Source: Duganella sp. Root336D2
Lineage (GTDB): Bacteria > Pseudomonadota > Gammaproteobacteria > Burkholderiales > Burkholderiaceae_D
Assembly: GCF_001425005.1 (NCBI RefSeq)
Contig: NZ_LMDB01000012.1
Span: forward strand, 186,001 to 250,000
Direction of reading: 5' to 3'
DNA: 64,000 nucleotides
Shown: piece by piece, positions 53,152 through 60,955 of the stretch
How the letters are laid out: each line of letters begins with the position of its first letter
Numbering within the stretch: the stretch's first letter is position 1
Made by a program: the position numbers and the translations under genes
The notes under the pieces: generated by a model
The model's input: only the letters and a program-made list of their open reading frames with translations
Told to the model about the DNA's origin: nothing
The model's database searches: none

Positions 53152-54228
53152 ATGCGTAACTTGATCGCCCTGTCGGCCTGTTGTCTTGTCATCGGGACAG
53201 CAGGCGCCGCCGATCCCGTCGTACCGCCGTCGAAAAGCGTGCCGAATATTCGCCCCAACCTGGCCGCTGCCGCAGCTGCCGACAGGGCGAATATTGAAAA
53301 AGAGCCCACTGCGGCCGGTGGCCCGAAGTACGTCCCGCCCGCGCGCAAGAACCCGGCGGCGTCTGCCGCCGCCCAGCGCGAGGAAGAAGCGCGCGCGGAA
53401 GCGGAACTGTCGGAGAAGATCGCCCAGCGCCTGGCCGAAATGCGCGCCAACCAGGCTGCCCGCATTGCCTCTGCTGAAAAGGCGCGCAAGCAGAAAGCCG
53501 TCAAGGCCGCCGCAGCGGAAGTCGCTGCCAAGGCCCCGCCGCCGCGCGTGTACGGCACCCATTGGACGTATGAGGGCGAATCCGGCCCGGCCAACTGGTC
53601 CAAAATCAATTCAGACTGGGCCAAATGCTCAAGCGGCAGCCGCCAGTCGCCGATCGATATCCGTGACGGCATGAAGGTGGACCTGGAGCAGATCGCCTTC
53701 GATTACCGCCCCTCCGGCTTCAATGTGACCGATAACGGCCATACCGTGCAGGTAATGGTCGGTCCGGGCAATTACCTGAGCGTGGCCGGCCGCACATACG
53801 AGCTGCAGCAGTTCCACTTCCATCGCCCGGCCGAGGAGCGCGTCAACGGCAAGGGTTTCGAAATGGTGGTGCACCTGGTGCACAAGGATCCGGAAGGCAG
53901 GCTGGCGGTGCTGGCATTGCTGCTGGAGCGCGGCAAGCCGCAAGCGACCATCCAGACCGTGTGGAACAACCTGCCGCTGGAAAAGGGCGATACGGCGATG
54001 CCGAGCATCGTGCTGGACCCGAACGACATGCTGCCGCAGCGCCGCGATTACTACACGTTTATGGGTTCGCTGACCACGCCGCCTTGCACTGAAGGCGTAC
54101 TGTGGCTGGTGATGAAGGAGCCGGTGCAGGCCTCGCCCGCGCAACTGGCCCTGTTCAGCCGCCTGTATCCGTTCAATGCACGTCCGATCCAGGCCAACTC
54201 CGGCCGTATGATCAAGGAATCAAACTGA
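53152..54228 (+). CDS. Alpha-class carbonic anhydrase with helical N-terminal extension
   Basis: 358 residues. A signal peptide (cleavage near AGAA-DP) precedes an extension of about 100 residues rich in Ala, Glu, Arg and Lys, probably a long helix (about 60-125). The alpha-CA domain starts at HWTYEGESGPANW. Zinc ligands lie in LQQFHFHRPAEE and MVVHLVHKD; RQSPIDI and TTPPCTEGVLW are standard. It should interconvert CO2 and bicarbonate in the periplasm. The extension is unusual and could tether the enzyme to the envelope. It overlaps the convergent mutarotase gene by 17 bp. Confidence 0.93.
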   Translation: MRNLIALSACCLVIGTAGAADPVVPPSKSVPNIRPNLAAAAAADRANIEKEPTAAGGPKYVPPARKNPAASAAAQREEEARAEAELSEKIAQRLAEMRANQAARIASAEKARKQKAVKAAAAEVAAKAPPPRVYGTHWTYEGESGPANWSKINSDWAKCSSGSRQSPIDIRDGMKVDLEQIAFDYRPSGFNVTDNGHTVQVMVGPGNYLSVAGRTYELQQFHFHRPAEERVNGKGFEMVVHLVHKDPEGRLAVLALLLERGKPQATIQTVWNNLPLEKGDTAMPSIVLDPNDMLPQRRDYYTFMGSLTTPPCTEGVLWLVMKEPVQASPAQLALFSRLYPFNARPIQANSGRMIKESN

Positions 54229-54952
54229 TGGTGTGCAGGCCGGTCCATTCGGTGCCGGCCTGCAGCACCTGCTTGTCCACCTGGGCAGGTTCAATGCAGA
54301 CGAAGCGGCGGTAATCGCCGTCGTCCATGTCGGCGGTGGCTGCCGCGCCTTCCATTCCTGGATTCCACACCACCCATTCCGAGAAGCCTTGCTGCTCCAG
54401 CTGCAATGTGCCGGCGCCGGTGTCGAGGCGTAGCCGCGGCGTGGCGGGGCGGATATCGTCCAGGGCACCGCTGAACGGCATGCCGTCCAGCGTGGCTTTC
54501 TCGAATTCCGTAACTGCGAAATAAGTGTGCAGGGCGCCGGCCCAGCTGAAGTCCTGCCGGCCTGTGTTGCGCACGGTATAGCGCATTTCCAGGGCGTTGG
54601 CTTTCAGGTCGAAACGCAGGCGCAGTTCAAAGGCGTGTGGCCAGGACTGGAAACGATTGCGCGGCAGGTCGCCCTGCGCCAGCGCCAGTTCGGCCCAGCC
54701 GTTGGCCTGCTCGACGATGCGCCAGGTGGCGGTGCGGGCGAAACCATGGCGCAGGCCGTCGCCGCGCGTGGCGAACTGGGGGAAGATGACCGGCACGCCG
54801 CCGCGCACGGCTGCGCTGCCGTCGAGCGCTGAACGCTGGCTCAGGAACAGGCGTTCCTTGCCGTCCGCAGTCTTCCACGACATCAAGTGTGCGCCGAACA
54901 GGGAAATCGTGGCTTCGGCGCCTTCAGGTGTGGAGATGCGAACTTCGTTCAT
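54212..54952 (-). CDS. D-hexose-6-phosphate mutarotase (YeaD-like)
   Basis: 246 residues. Aldose-1-epimerase-like fold with VRGGVPVIFPQFATRGDGLR, HGFARTATW (catalytic His region) and LHTYFAVTEFE. It would interconvert alpha and beta hexose 6-phosphates. It is 9 bp from amiC on the same strand. Confidence 0.92.
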   Translation of the reverse strand: MNEVRISTPEGAEATISLFGAHLMSWKTADGKERLFLSQRSALDGSAAVRGGVPVIFPQFATRGDGLRHGFARTATWRIVEQANGWAELALAQGDLPRNRFQSWPHAFELRLRFDLKANALEMRYTVRNTGRQDFSWAGALHTYFAVTEFEKATLDGMPFSGALDDIRPATPRLRLDTGAGTLQLEQQGFSEWVVWNPGMEGAAATADMDDGDYRRFVCIEPAQVDKQVLQAGTEWTGLHTISLIP

Positions 54953-54961
54953 GCGCTTTCC

Positions 54962-56431
54962 TCAGGTGAGCCGGTTTTTCGAGAGCGGCGGGTTCTTGGC
55001 GAAATAGCGGCGGATACCTTTGACGATGGCGTCCGCGATCTTGTCCTGGTATTCGTCGTCCAGCAGGCGCGCTTCCTCTTCCGGGTTGGAGATGAAGGCG
55101 GTCTCGATCAGGATCGACGGGATGTCCGGGGCTTTCAGCACGGCGAAACCGGCCTGTTCGACCGAGCCTTTGTGCAGCTTGTTGATACCGCCGATTTCGC
55201 CCAGCACGGCCTTGCCGACTTTCATGCTGTCGTTGATCTGGGCGGTGGTGGAGAGGTCGAACAGCACGCTGGCCAGTTGCGGGTCGTGGCCTTTGGCATT
55301 GGCGCCGCCGATCAGGTCGGCCTGGTTTTCCTTGTCCGCCAGCCAGCGCGCAGCGCTCGAGGTTGCACCTTTTTCGGACAGCACGAACACGGAAGAGCCG
55401 CGCGCGCTGGTCTTCACGAAAGCGTCGGCGTGGATCGAGACAAACAGGTCGGCGTCGACTTTGCGCGCCTTTTCCACGCGCTTGCCGAGCGGGACGAAGT
55501 AGTCGCCATCGCGCGTGAGCATGACGCGCATATTGGGGTGGTCTTCGATCTTCTCTTTCAGGCGCTTGGCGATTGCCAGCACGATGTCTTTTTCGCGGCT
55601 GCCGCGCGCGCCCATTGCGCCAGGGTCCTCGCCGCCATGGCCGGGGTCGAGGGCGATGGTGAGCATGCGGACCATTTTTTCCGGCCCGGGTTTCTGGCCC
55701 GGCTTGTGGTGTGCCGGCGCAGGTTCCGGCTCGCCAGGAGCGGGTTTGCCGGATTGGGCGGCGATTGCGGGCGACTGGCCGGGCGCGCTGGTGCCGGTGC
55801 TCGGCGCGGAGGCAGTTACGCCGGCCTGGCTGGACGCGCCTTGGGTGCTGCTGCTTGCGCCGCCTGCCTGGCCGGGCGCTGCCGGCTGGCCCGCGGGGGC
55901 TGGCTGTTGCGCGACGGTGGCGCCGTCCTTCTCATCCTGCGACCATTCGCCCTTTTCGATCAGCGCCGCGATCGGGTCGGTTGCCTTGACCGGGTAAAGG
56001 TCGAAAATCAGGCGATGCTTGTAATTGCCGACCGGCTCCAGCGTGAATACCTGCGGCGTGACTTTTTCTTTCAGGTCGAACACCAGCCGCACCACATTCG
56101 GGCGGTTCTGGCCGACGCGTACTTCCTTGATGTACGGGTCGTTCGACTCGATCTTGGCGACCAGGCTTTTCAGCGTGGAATTCAGCACCAGGCCTTCAAT
56201 GTCGACCACCAGCCGGTCCGGGTCCGGAACCAGGAAGTGCTTGACCTTGAGGTCGGTGTCGTTTTCCAGGGTGACGCGCGTGTAATCCTCCGCCGGCCAC
56301 ACCCGCACAGCGAGGATCTGCGCGGCTTGCGCCGACATGGGGGCGAGCACCGACAGCAGCAGGGTGCCGCCGGCCTTGAGCACCGTGCGGCGGCTTACAG
56401 GTTTGGAGCGAATTGGAGGCGTTGCAGGCAT
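54962..56431 (-). CDS. amiC: N-acetylmuramoyl-L-alanine amidase AmiC, Tat-exported
   Basis: 489 residues. The N-terminus has a twin-arginine signal (SRRTVLKAGGTLLLSVLAP). An AMIN domain (about 40-135) targets the septum. A Pro/Ala/Ser-rich linker (about 155-250) leads to an Amidase_3 domain: ALDPGHGGEDPGAMG, ETAFISNPEEEARLL. It cleaves septal peptidoglycan in cell separation and is normally activated by NlpD/EnvC. Its start overlaps tsaE by 37 bp. Confidence 0.95.
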   Translation of the reverse strand: MPATPPIRSKPVSRRTVLKAGGTLLLSVLAPMSAQAAQILAVRVWPAEDYTRVTLENDTDLKVKHFLVPDPDRLVVDIEGLVLNSTLKSLVAKIESNDPYIKEVRVGQNRPNVVRLVFDLKEKVTPQVFTLEPVGNYKHRLIFDLYPVKATDPIAALIEKGEWSQDEKDGATVAQQPAPAGQPAAPGQAGGASSSTQGASSQAGVTASAPSTGTSAPGQSPAIAAQSGKPAPGEPEPAPAHHKPGQKPGPEKMVRMLTIALDPGHGGEDPGAMGARGSREKDIVLAIAKRLKEKIEDHPNMRVMLTRDGDYFVPLGKRVEKARKVDADLFVSIHADAFVKTSARGSSVFVLSEKGATSSAARWLADKENQADLIGGANAKGHDPQLASVLFDLSTTAQINDSMKVGKAVLGEIGGINKLHKGSVEQAGFAVLKAPDIPSILIETAFISNPEEEARLLDDEYQDKIADAIVKGIRRYFAKNPPLSKNRLT

Positions 56432-56880
56432 GACGTACCAAGAGCGGAGGACGGCTGCAATTCTACATCACGTCCGGCCCCGGCTACAGAGAGGAAAACA
56501 TGTAGATCGGGCGGCGGCAACACGCCATCGGCCTTCTCCGGCCATTCGACGATGCAAACGTTCTCGCGATTGAACTCTTCGCGGAAGCCGGCATCGAGGA
56601 ATTCCTCGGGACTGCCCATGCGGTACAGGTCGAAATGCACCACATTGGCAAGCCTGCCGTCGACTTTCACGCGGTAGGGTTCGGACAGGGTATATGTCGG
56701 GCTTTTTACCGGCCCCGCATGGCCTGCCGCATGCAGCAACGCGCGCGTCAGCGCGGTTTTTCCGGCGCCCAGGTCGCCGTGCAGGTAGATCGCCATGCCG
56801 GGCAGCAGGGCGCGCGACAGCGCCGCGCCCAGCGCCGCGGTACCGGCTTCGTCGTGAAGATGGGATTTAAAGTGCAGCAT
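56395..56880 (-). CDS. tsaE: tRNA threonylcarbamoyladenosine biosynthesis ATPase TsaE
   Basis: 161 residues from ATG 56880. P-loop YLHGDLGAGKTALTRALL, then SPTYTLSEPYRV and HFDLYRMGSPEEF. It is the ATPase that drives t6A37 synthesis with TsaB/TsaD. The tsaE-amiC order is conserved. Its start is 41 bp from the divergent queG start. Confidence 0.95.
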   Translation of the reverse strand: MLHFKSHLHDEAGTAALGAALSRALLPGMAIYLHGDLGAGKTALTRALLHAAGHAGPVKSPTYTLSEPYRVKVDGRLANVVHFDLYRMGSPEEFLDAGFREEFNRENVCIVEWPEKADGVLPPPDLHVFLSVAGAGRDVELQPSSALGTSCLQRLQFAPNL

Positions 56881-56921
56881 CGAATAAAATGATGGTTTGG
56901 ATTTCCCCGCATTGTAAGGCC

Positions 56922-58034
56922 GTGTCACTCTCCCAAGCCAATTTAGACGAATTAGCCAGCCGCATCAAGGCATGGGGGCTGGAACTCGGCTTCGCGGAGG
57001 TGCGCATTGCCGATATCGACCTGTCCGCCGCCGAGGCGGGGCTGCAGGCCTGGCTGGATGCCGGCATGCACGGCGATATGGACTATATGGCAAGCCACGG
57101 CATGAAACGCGCGCGTCCGGCGGAACTGGTGCCGGGCACGGTGCGGGTGATCACGGCGCGCATGAATTACCTGCCCGGTGCGGCCGACGAAGGCTGGCGC
57201 GAGCGCGAAACGGCGCGCCTGGCCGATCCTGCGCAAGCCGTGATCTCGGTGTATGCCCGCGGCCGCGATTATCATAAGGTGCTGCGCGCGCGGCTGCAGC
57301 AGCTGGCCGACAAGGTCAGCGCGGCGGTCGGGGAGTTCGGTTATCGCGTGTTCACCGACTCGGCGCCCGTAATGGAGCTGCCGCTGGCGGAAAAGTCGGG
57401 CCTGGGCTGGCGCGGCAAGCATACCTTGTTGATCAACCGCAGCGCGGGCTCCATGTTCTTCATGGGCGAGATCCTGGTCGACCTGCCGCTGCCGGTGGAT
57501 GAGCCGACCGGCGCGCACTGCGGCCAGTGCACGGCCTGCATCGACATCTGCCCGACCCAGGCCATTCTCGGGCCGGGCAAGCTGGATGCGCGGCGCTGCA
57601 TCTCCTACCTGACCATCGAACACAAAGGCGCCATCCCGGAAGAACTGCGGCCCTTGCTGGGCAACCGCGTCTACGGCTGCGACGATTGCCAGACCGTCTG
57701 CCCCTGGAACAAGTTCGCCCAGCGCGCCACACTGCCGGACTTCGACGAGCGCCATGCCCTGGGCAGCGCCGGCATGATCGAGCTGTTCGCGTGGACCGAA
57801 GAGGAATTCAACCGCCGCATGGAGGGCAGCCCGATCCGCCGTATCGGCCATGAGCGCTGGCTGCGCAATCTTGCGGTCGGCCTGGGTAACGCGGCACGCA
57901 TGGGTGCCAAGGGCGATCCGGCGATCCTCGCTGCGTTGCAGGCGCGCTGCGCGCACCCGTCGGAACTGGTGCGCGAACACGTGAAATGGGCCGTTCTTCA
58001 GCACCAACAGGCCGGCACCGAGGCCTGCTCCTGA
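56922..58034 (+). CDS. queG: Epoxyqueuosine reductase
   Basis: 370 residues from GTG 56922, chosen because the sequence MSLSQANLDELASRIKAWG aligns with the E. coli QueG N-terminus. An ATG at 56889 would add 11 atypical residues. Two 4Fe-4S motifs are present: HCGQCTACIDICPTQAI and YGCDDCQTVCPW. The cobalamin-dependent active-site region has SGLGWRGKHTLLIN. It performs the last step of queuosine synthesis. TAAAAT at 56885-56890 may be its -10. Confidence 0.95.
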   Translation: MSLSQANLDELASRIKAWGLELGFAEVRIADIDLSAAEAGLQAWLDAGMHGDMDYMASHGMKRARPAELVPGTVRVITARMNYLPGAADEGWRERETARLADPAQAVISVYARGRDYHKVLRARLQQLADKVSAAVGEFGYRVFTDSAPVMELPLAEKSGLGWRGKHTLLINRSAGSMFFMGEILVDLPLPVDEPTGAHCGQCTACIDICPTQAILGPGKLDARRCISYLTIEHKGAIPEELRPLLGNRVYGCDDCQTVCPWNKFAQRATLPDFDERHALGSAGMIELFAWTEEEFNRRMEGSPIRRIGHERWLRNLAVGLGNAARMGAKGDPAILAALQARCAHPSELVREHVKWAVLQHQQAGTEACS

Positions 58035-59009
58035 CCCTTGCCCTGGGCTGGTGGTGGGGCGCGATTCCCGCCTGCTGTTCGACCCTGGTGCTGGCGCTGT
58101 ATGCCGGCATGCCGCTGCATTGGGCGCTGCTGTTTGCCTGCGCCAATCCGCTCGGATTCAGCATCCTGGCGATCGGCTACCGCGCCATGGTGATGCGGCG
58201 CGACTTGCGCCAACTGACATCGCTGCTGTTCTATGTCCAGCTTTGTTTTGTAGCCAGCATTTTCGACTCGTCCGGAGCCCTGATCTGGAGCTATACCAAC
58301 CACATTGCGCCCGGGGCCCAATTGCCGGTCTGGCAGGACTGATGCCGACCATGCGCCGGAAGTTTTCCGCCAGACGGTGTGGATTTTCTACTGGGTGTTC
58401 GCGGCAATCATCGTTTTCATCGCCTTCTTCGGCTACCAGGTGTTTTCGCATTGGCAGGATTCGACCGATGGCCTGTTGGGCGAAATGCAGCGCATGAACA
58501 TCGACCTGGAGCGCCTGGCCACCACGGATGGGCTGACCGGCCTGCTGAACCGCCGGGCCGCCGACCGCCACCTCGACGCGGAATGCCGCCGCGCGCGCCG
58601 CTCCGGCCACGCTTCATCCCTGGTGCTGCTCGATATCGACCATTTCAAGCAGGTCAACGACAAATACGGCCACCCGGGCGGCGACGCCGCGCTGCGCATG
58701 CTGGCGGCGTGCATCCGCTCGGTGATGCGGGAAGTTGACGTGGGGGCGCGCTGTGGCGGCGAGGAATTCCTGATCGTGCTGCCGGAAACCGGGCGCGAAG
58801 GGGCGTTCGTCTTTGCCGAACGCCTGCGCGAGCGCGTGGCGGGTTGCGAGATCAATCACGACAACCGGCTGTTCCGCTGCCACGTCAGCCTTGGCGTCGC
58901 CGTCAGCGACAGGCATGAAGCGAGCTATGAACAGTGGGTGCGGCGTGCCGACGAGGCGCTGTAGCGCGCCAAGCAGGGTGGCCGCAACCAGGCGGTCATG
59001 GGCGCTTGA
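57986..59009 (+). pseudogene. Membrane diguanylate cyclase (GGDEF), frameshifted and with an in-frame TAG
   Basis: The first frame (from ATG 57986, overlapping queG by 49 bp) encodes three membrane helices and ends at TGA 58340-58342. The next frame continues without a gap in sense: skipping one base at about 58340 joins LPVWQD to DADHAPEVFRQT, a fourth helix and a full GGDEF domain. That domain has an intact I-site (REVD) and A-site (ARCGGEEFLIVLPE). A TAG at 58962-58964 then replaces the Tyr codon of the conserved ADEALYRAKQGGRNQAV tail; the remainder runs to TGA 59007-59009. A larger deletion between the halves is also possible. It may still yield a C-terminal cyclase from an internal start. 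Confidence 0.8.
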
Positions 59010-59838
59010 TGCGCCAGCGCAGCATCAAGGCCGCCGCTGCGCCCCAGGCAAGAAACGTGACCAGCGAACCTTCCACGCCGTAGGCGCCGCCGCTGAGCCA
59101 TTCGGGGCCGGCCATCTGTACCTGCAGCCAGCCGCGCGCCGCATGGCCGGAGACCGGAATGCCCAGCACCCCGTCGTACAGGTAATTCCACGCGAAATGC
59201 ACGCCGACCGGCAGCCACAGGCTGCGTGTCAGCATCCACGCGGCGCACAGGGCGAGCCCGGCGACGCCGGTGTTGAGCACCGCCAGCGCGGTAATGTGTT
59301 CGTTGGGCAGGTGGGCCAGCGCAAACAGCAGCACGTTCACCAGCAGCGACGCCAGGGTGCCCCAGCGCGCCTCGACAATGCGGAACAGCACCGCGCGGAA
59401 CAGCAGTTCTTCCATGATCGCCACCATGGCTTGCTCGGACAAGGGCTTGAGGGCTGCGCCCGGGTGTGTGCTGCCGGTGATTTCCAGCGCGCCGGCCGCC
59501 GCCAGCACGCCGGCAACAGCAAGGCTCAAAACGGCGCCGATGCCGAGGCCGCGCAGCAGGCCGGGCGCTGCGCCGGGCAGTGCGGATTCGATGGCGTCTC
59601 GCTGCTCGAAGCGGCGTACATAGAAGCGGTATCCGGCCAGGCACAGCGCCGCGGCGAGCAGGTGATGCCAGGCGATGCGCAATTCTTTTGGCACCAGGTT
59701 CTGCACCAGCATCATGGTTACGATCAAGGGCACGGCGACGCAAGCGATGCCGGCGAGGATGCGCACCACGGGATTGCGGGCCAGGCGGCTGCGCAAAGGC
59801 AAGGATTGGGGCAGCGGGGAAGGGATGGTTTGTTGCAT
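58996..59838 (-). CDS. CPBP-family intramembrane protease (CAAX protease/Abi)
   Basis: 280 residues from ATG 59838, six or more membrane helices. The glutamic protease motif EELLFRAVLF, a second motif FALAHLPNEH and a third GVHFAWNYLYD are all intact. Related proteins process prenylated or bacteriocin-type peptides or act in self-immunity; the substrate here is unknown. It lies 4 bp after the MarR gene and is probably co-transcribed with and controlled by it. Confidence 0.9.
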   Translation of the reverse strand: MQQTIPSPLPQSLPLRSRLARNPVVRILAGIACVAVPLIVTMMLVQNLVPKELRIAWHHLLAAALCLAGYRFYVRRFEQRDAIESALPGAAPGLLRGLGIGAVLSLAVAGVLAAAGALEITGSTHPGAALKPLSEQAMVAIMEELLFRAVLFRIVEARWGTLASLLVNVLLFALAHLPNEHITALAVLNTGVAGLALCAAWMLTRSLWLPVGVHFAWNYLYDGVLGIPVSGHAARGWLQVQMAGPEWLSGGAYGVEGSLVTFLAWGAAAALMLRWRIKRP

Positions 59839-59842
59839 CGTT

Positions 59843-60298
59843 CTACTCCTTTGCTTTGCGGATGCGTTCGTCAAAAGATTGCTGCTCCAGTGCGGCGATC
59901 GCGTGGGCCAGCGTCTCGGCAAGGGGATAGGGCAGATCGGCATCAAGCGAACTGGCCGCTGCAGAAGTGGCGCGCCAGCAGGCCTGCAGCTCGGGCAGCA
60001 GGCGTTCGCCCTGGGGGCTGAGGCGCAGCAGCTTCTGGCGCGCGTCGGTGGGGCTGGACTGCGCCACCAGCCAGCCTTCTCTCAGCATCAGGGCCACGGT
60101 CTGCGTGGCAGCGGGCTGGGTGATGCCGGCGCTTTCCGCTACCTGGCTGACGGTGCATGGCTGGCCGCCGGCCAGTGCGCGCATCACGGGCGTGTAACGC
60201 GGCCGGTAATCGAGGCCGGCGTCAACATATGAGCGCTGCACGGCGCCGTCCAGCAGTTCGATGAGATGGCGCAACTGGGTTCCGAGTCCTTGTTTCAT
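59843..60298 (-). CDS. MarR-family transcriptional regulator
   Basis: 151 residues. The winged HTH (TVSQVAESAGITQPAATQTV, ALMLREGWLVAQSSPTDARQ) fits the MarR fold, with helical ends for dimerisation. A 22-bp palindrome sits 17 bp upstream of its start, so autorepression is likely. It controls the following protease gene by operon position. Confidence 0.93.
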   Translation of the reverse strand: MKQGLGTQLRHLIELLDGAVQRSYVDAGLDYRPRYTPVMRALAGGQPCTVSQVAESAGITQPAATQTVALMLREGWLVAQSSPTDARQKLLRLSPQGERLLPELQACWRATSAAASSLDADLPYPLAETLAHAIAALEQQSFDERIRKAKE

Positions 60299-60314
60299 GG
60301 ACCCATCCTAGCAC

Positions 60315-60336
60315 AATATATAAGTGCTTATGTATT
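60315..60336. promoter_or_regulatory. MarR-type operator upstream of marR
   Basis: The palindrome AATA-t-ATAAG-TG-CTTAT-g-TATT has 9 of 10 outer base pairs matching, two of them beyond the core. A minus-strand -10-like TATATT (60315-60320) lies inside it. Repression of the marR-CPBP operon is inferred. Confidence 0.65.
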
Positions 60337-60346
60337 ATTTTTTAGT

Positions 60347-60934
60347 TCACTTCAGCAGTCCGGCCAGTTCGACTGCGGTCTTCACCTGCATCTTGTCGAA
60401 GATGTGGGCGCGGTGCACTTCAACGGTACGCATCGAGATGCCCAGTTCATCGGCCACCACCTTGTTCATCTTGCCGGCCAGGATCAGGTCCAGCACTTCC
60501 CGCTCGCGGCCCGAAAGCGTGGCCAGGCGCGCCTGTACGGCAGCCTTGCCGCTGGCCAGGCGCGAGGCTGCCAGGCCTTCCTGCACGCGGTCCATCAACT
60601 GGTTGTCATTGAAGGGCTTTTCGAAGAAGTCGAAAGCGCCGCGCTTGAGCGTGTCGACCGCCATCGGCACGTCGCCGTGGCCGGTCAGGAAGATGACGGG
60701 CAGGCGCGCCGTCAGCCCGCGCGCCGCCAACTGGTCGAAGGCCGCCACGCCGCTGATTTCGGGCATGCGCACGTCGAGCAGCACGCAGTCTCCTTCCGCA
60801 TCGAAAGCACCGCCCTGCGCAAAGGCCAGGAAGGCAGCCGCGCTTTCGTAAGTGGTTGCTGCGATGCCGCGCGAGGAAGCAAGCCACGACAGGGCATCGC
60901 GTACCACGGCTTCATCGTCAACGATATGTAGCAT
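60347..60934 (-). CDS. FixJ/NarL-family response regulator (DctR-like)
   Basis: 195 residues. Receiver with MLHIVDDEAVVRDAL and phospho-Asp54 (VLLDVRMPEISG), then a LuxR-type HTH (LSGREREVLDLILAGKMNKV, RTVEVHRAHIFDKM). It lies 21 bp after the kinase gene and is its partner. Next to a TRAP binding-protein gene, it is probably DctR controlling C4-dicarboxylate uptake. Confidence 0.93.
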   Translation of the reverse strand: MLHIVDDEAVVRDALSWLASSRGIAATTYESAAAFLAFAQGGAFDAEGDCVLLDVRMPEISGVAAFDQLAARGLTARLPVIFLTGHGDVPMAVDTLKRGAFDFFEKPFNDNQLMDRVQEGLAASRLASGKAAVQARLATLSGREREVLDLILAGKMNKVVADELGISMRTVEVHRAHIFDKMQVKTAVELAGLLK

Positions 60935-60955
60935 TCTGGGTCTCCCGAACTTGCT

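Noticed and set aside
58340..58342. Programmed +1 frameshift in the GGDEF gene
   Set aside because: There is no slippery sequence or Shine-Dalgarno-like stimulator before the TGA, and the gene carries a second lesion (TAG at 58962). Decay or sequence error is more likely.
27373..58964. Recoding of TAG as a sense codon to explain the two in-frame TAGs
   Set aside because: TAG is used as the normal stop of several intact genes in the window (for example at 4460, 20797, 31445, 33045, 42525 and 44014), and no suppressor tRNA is seen. Separate mutations are simpler.
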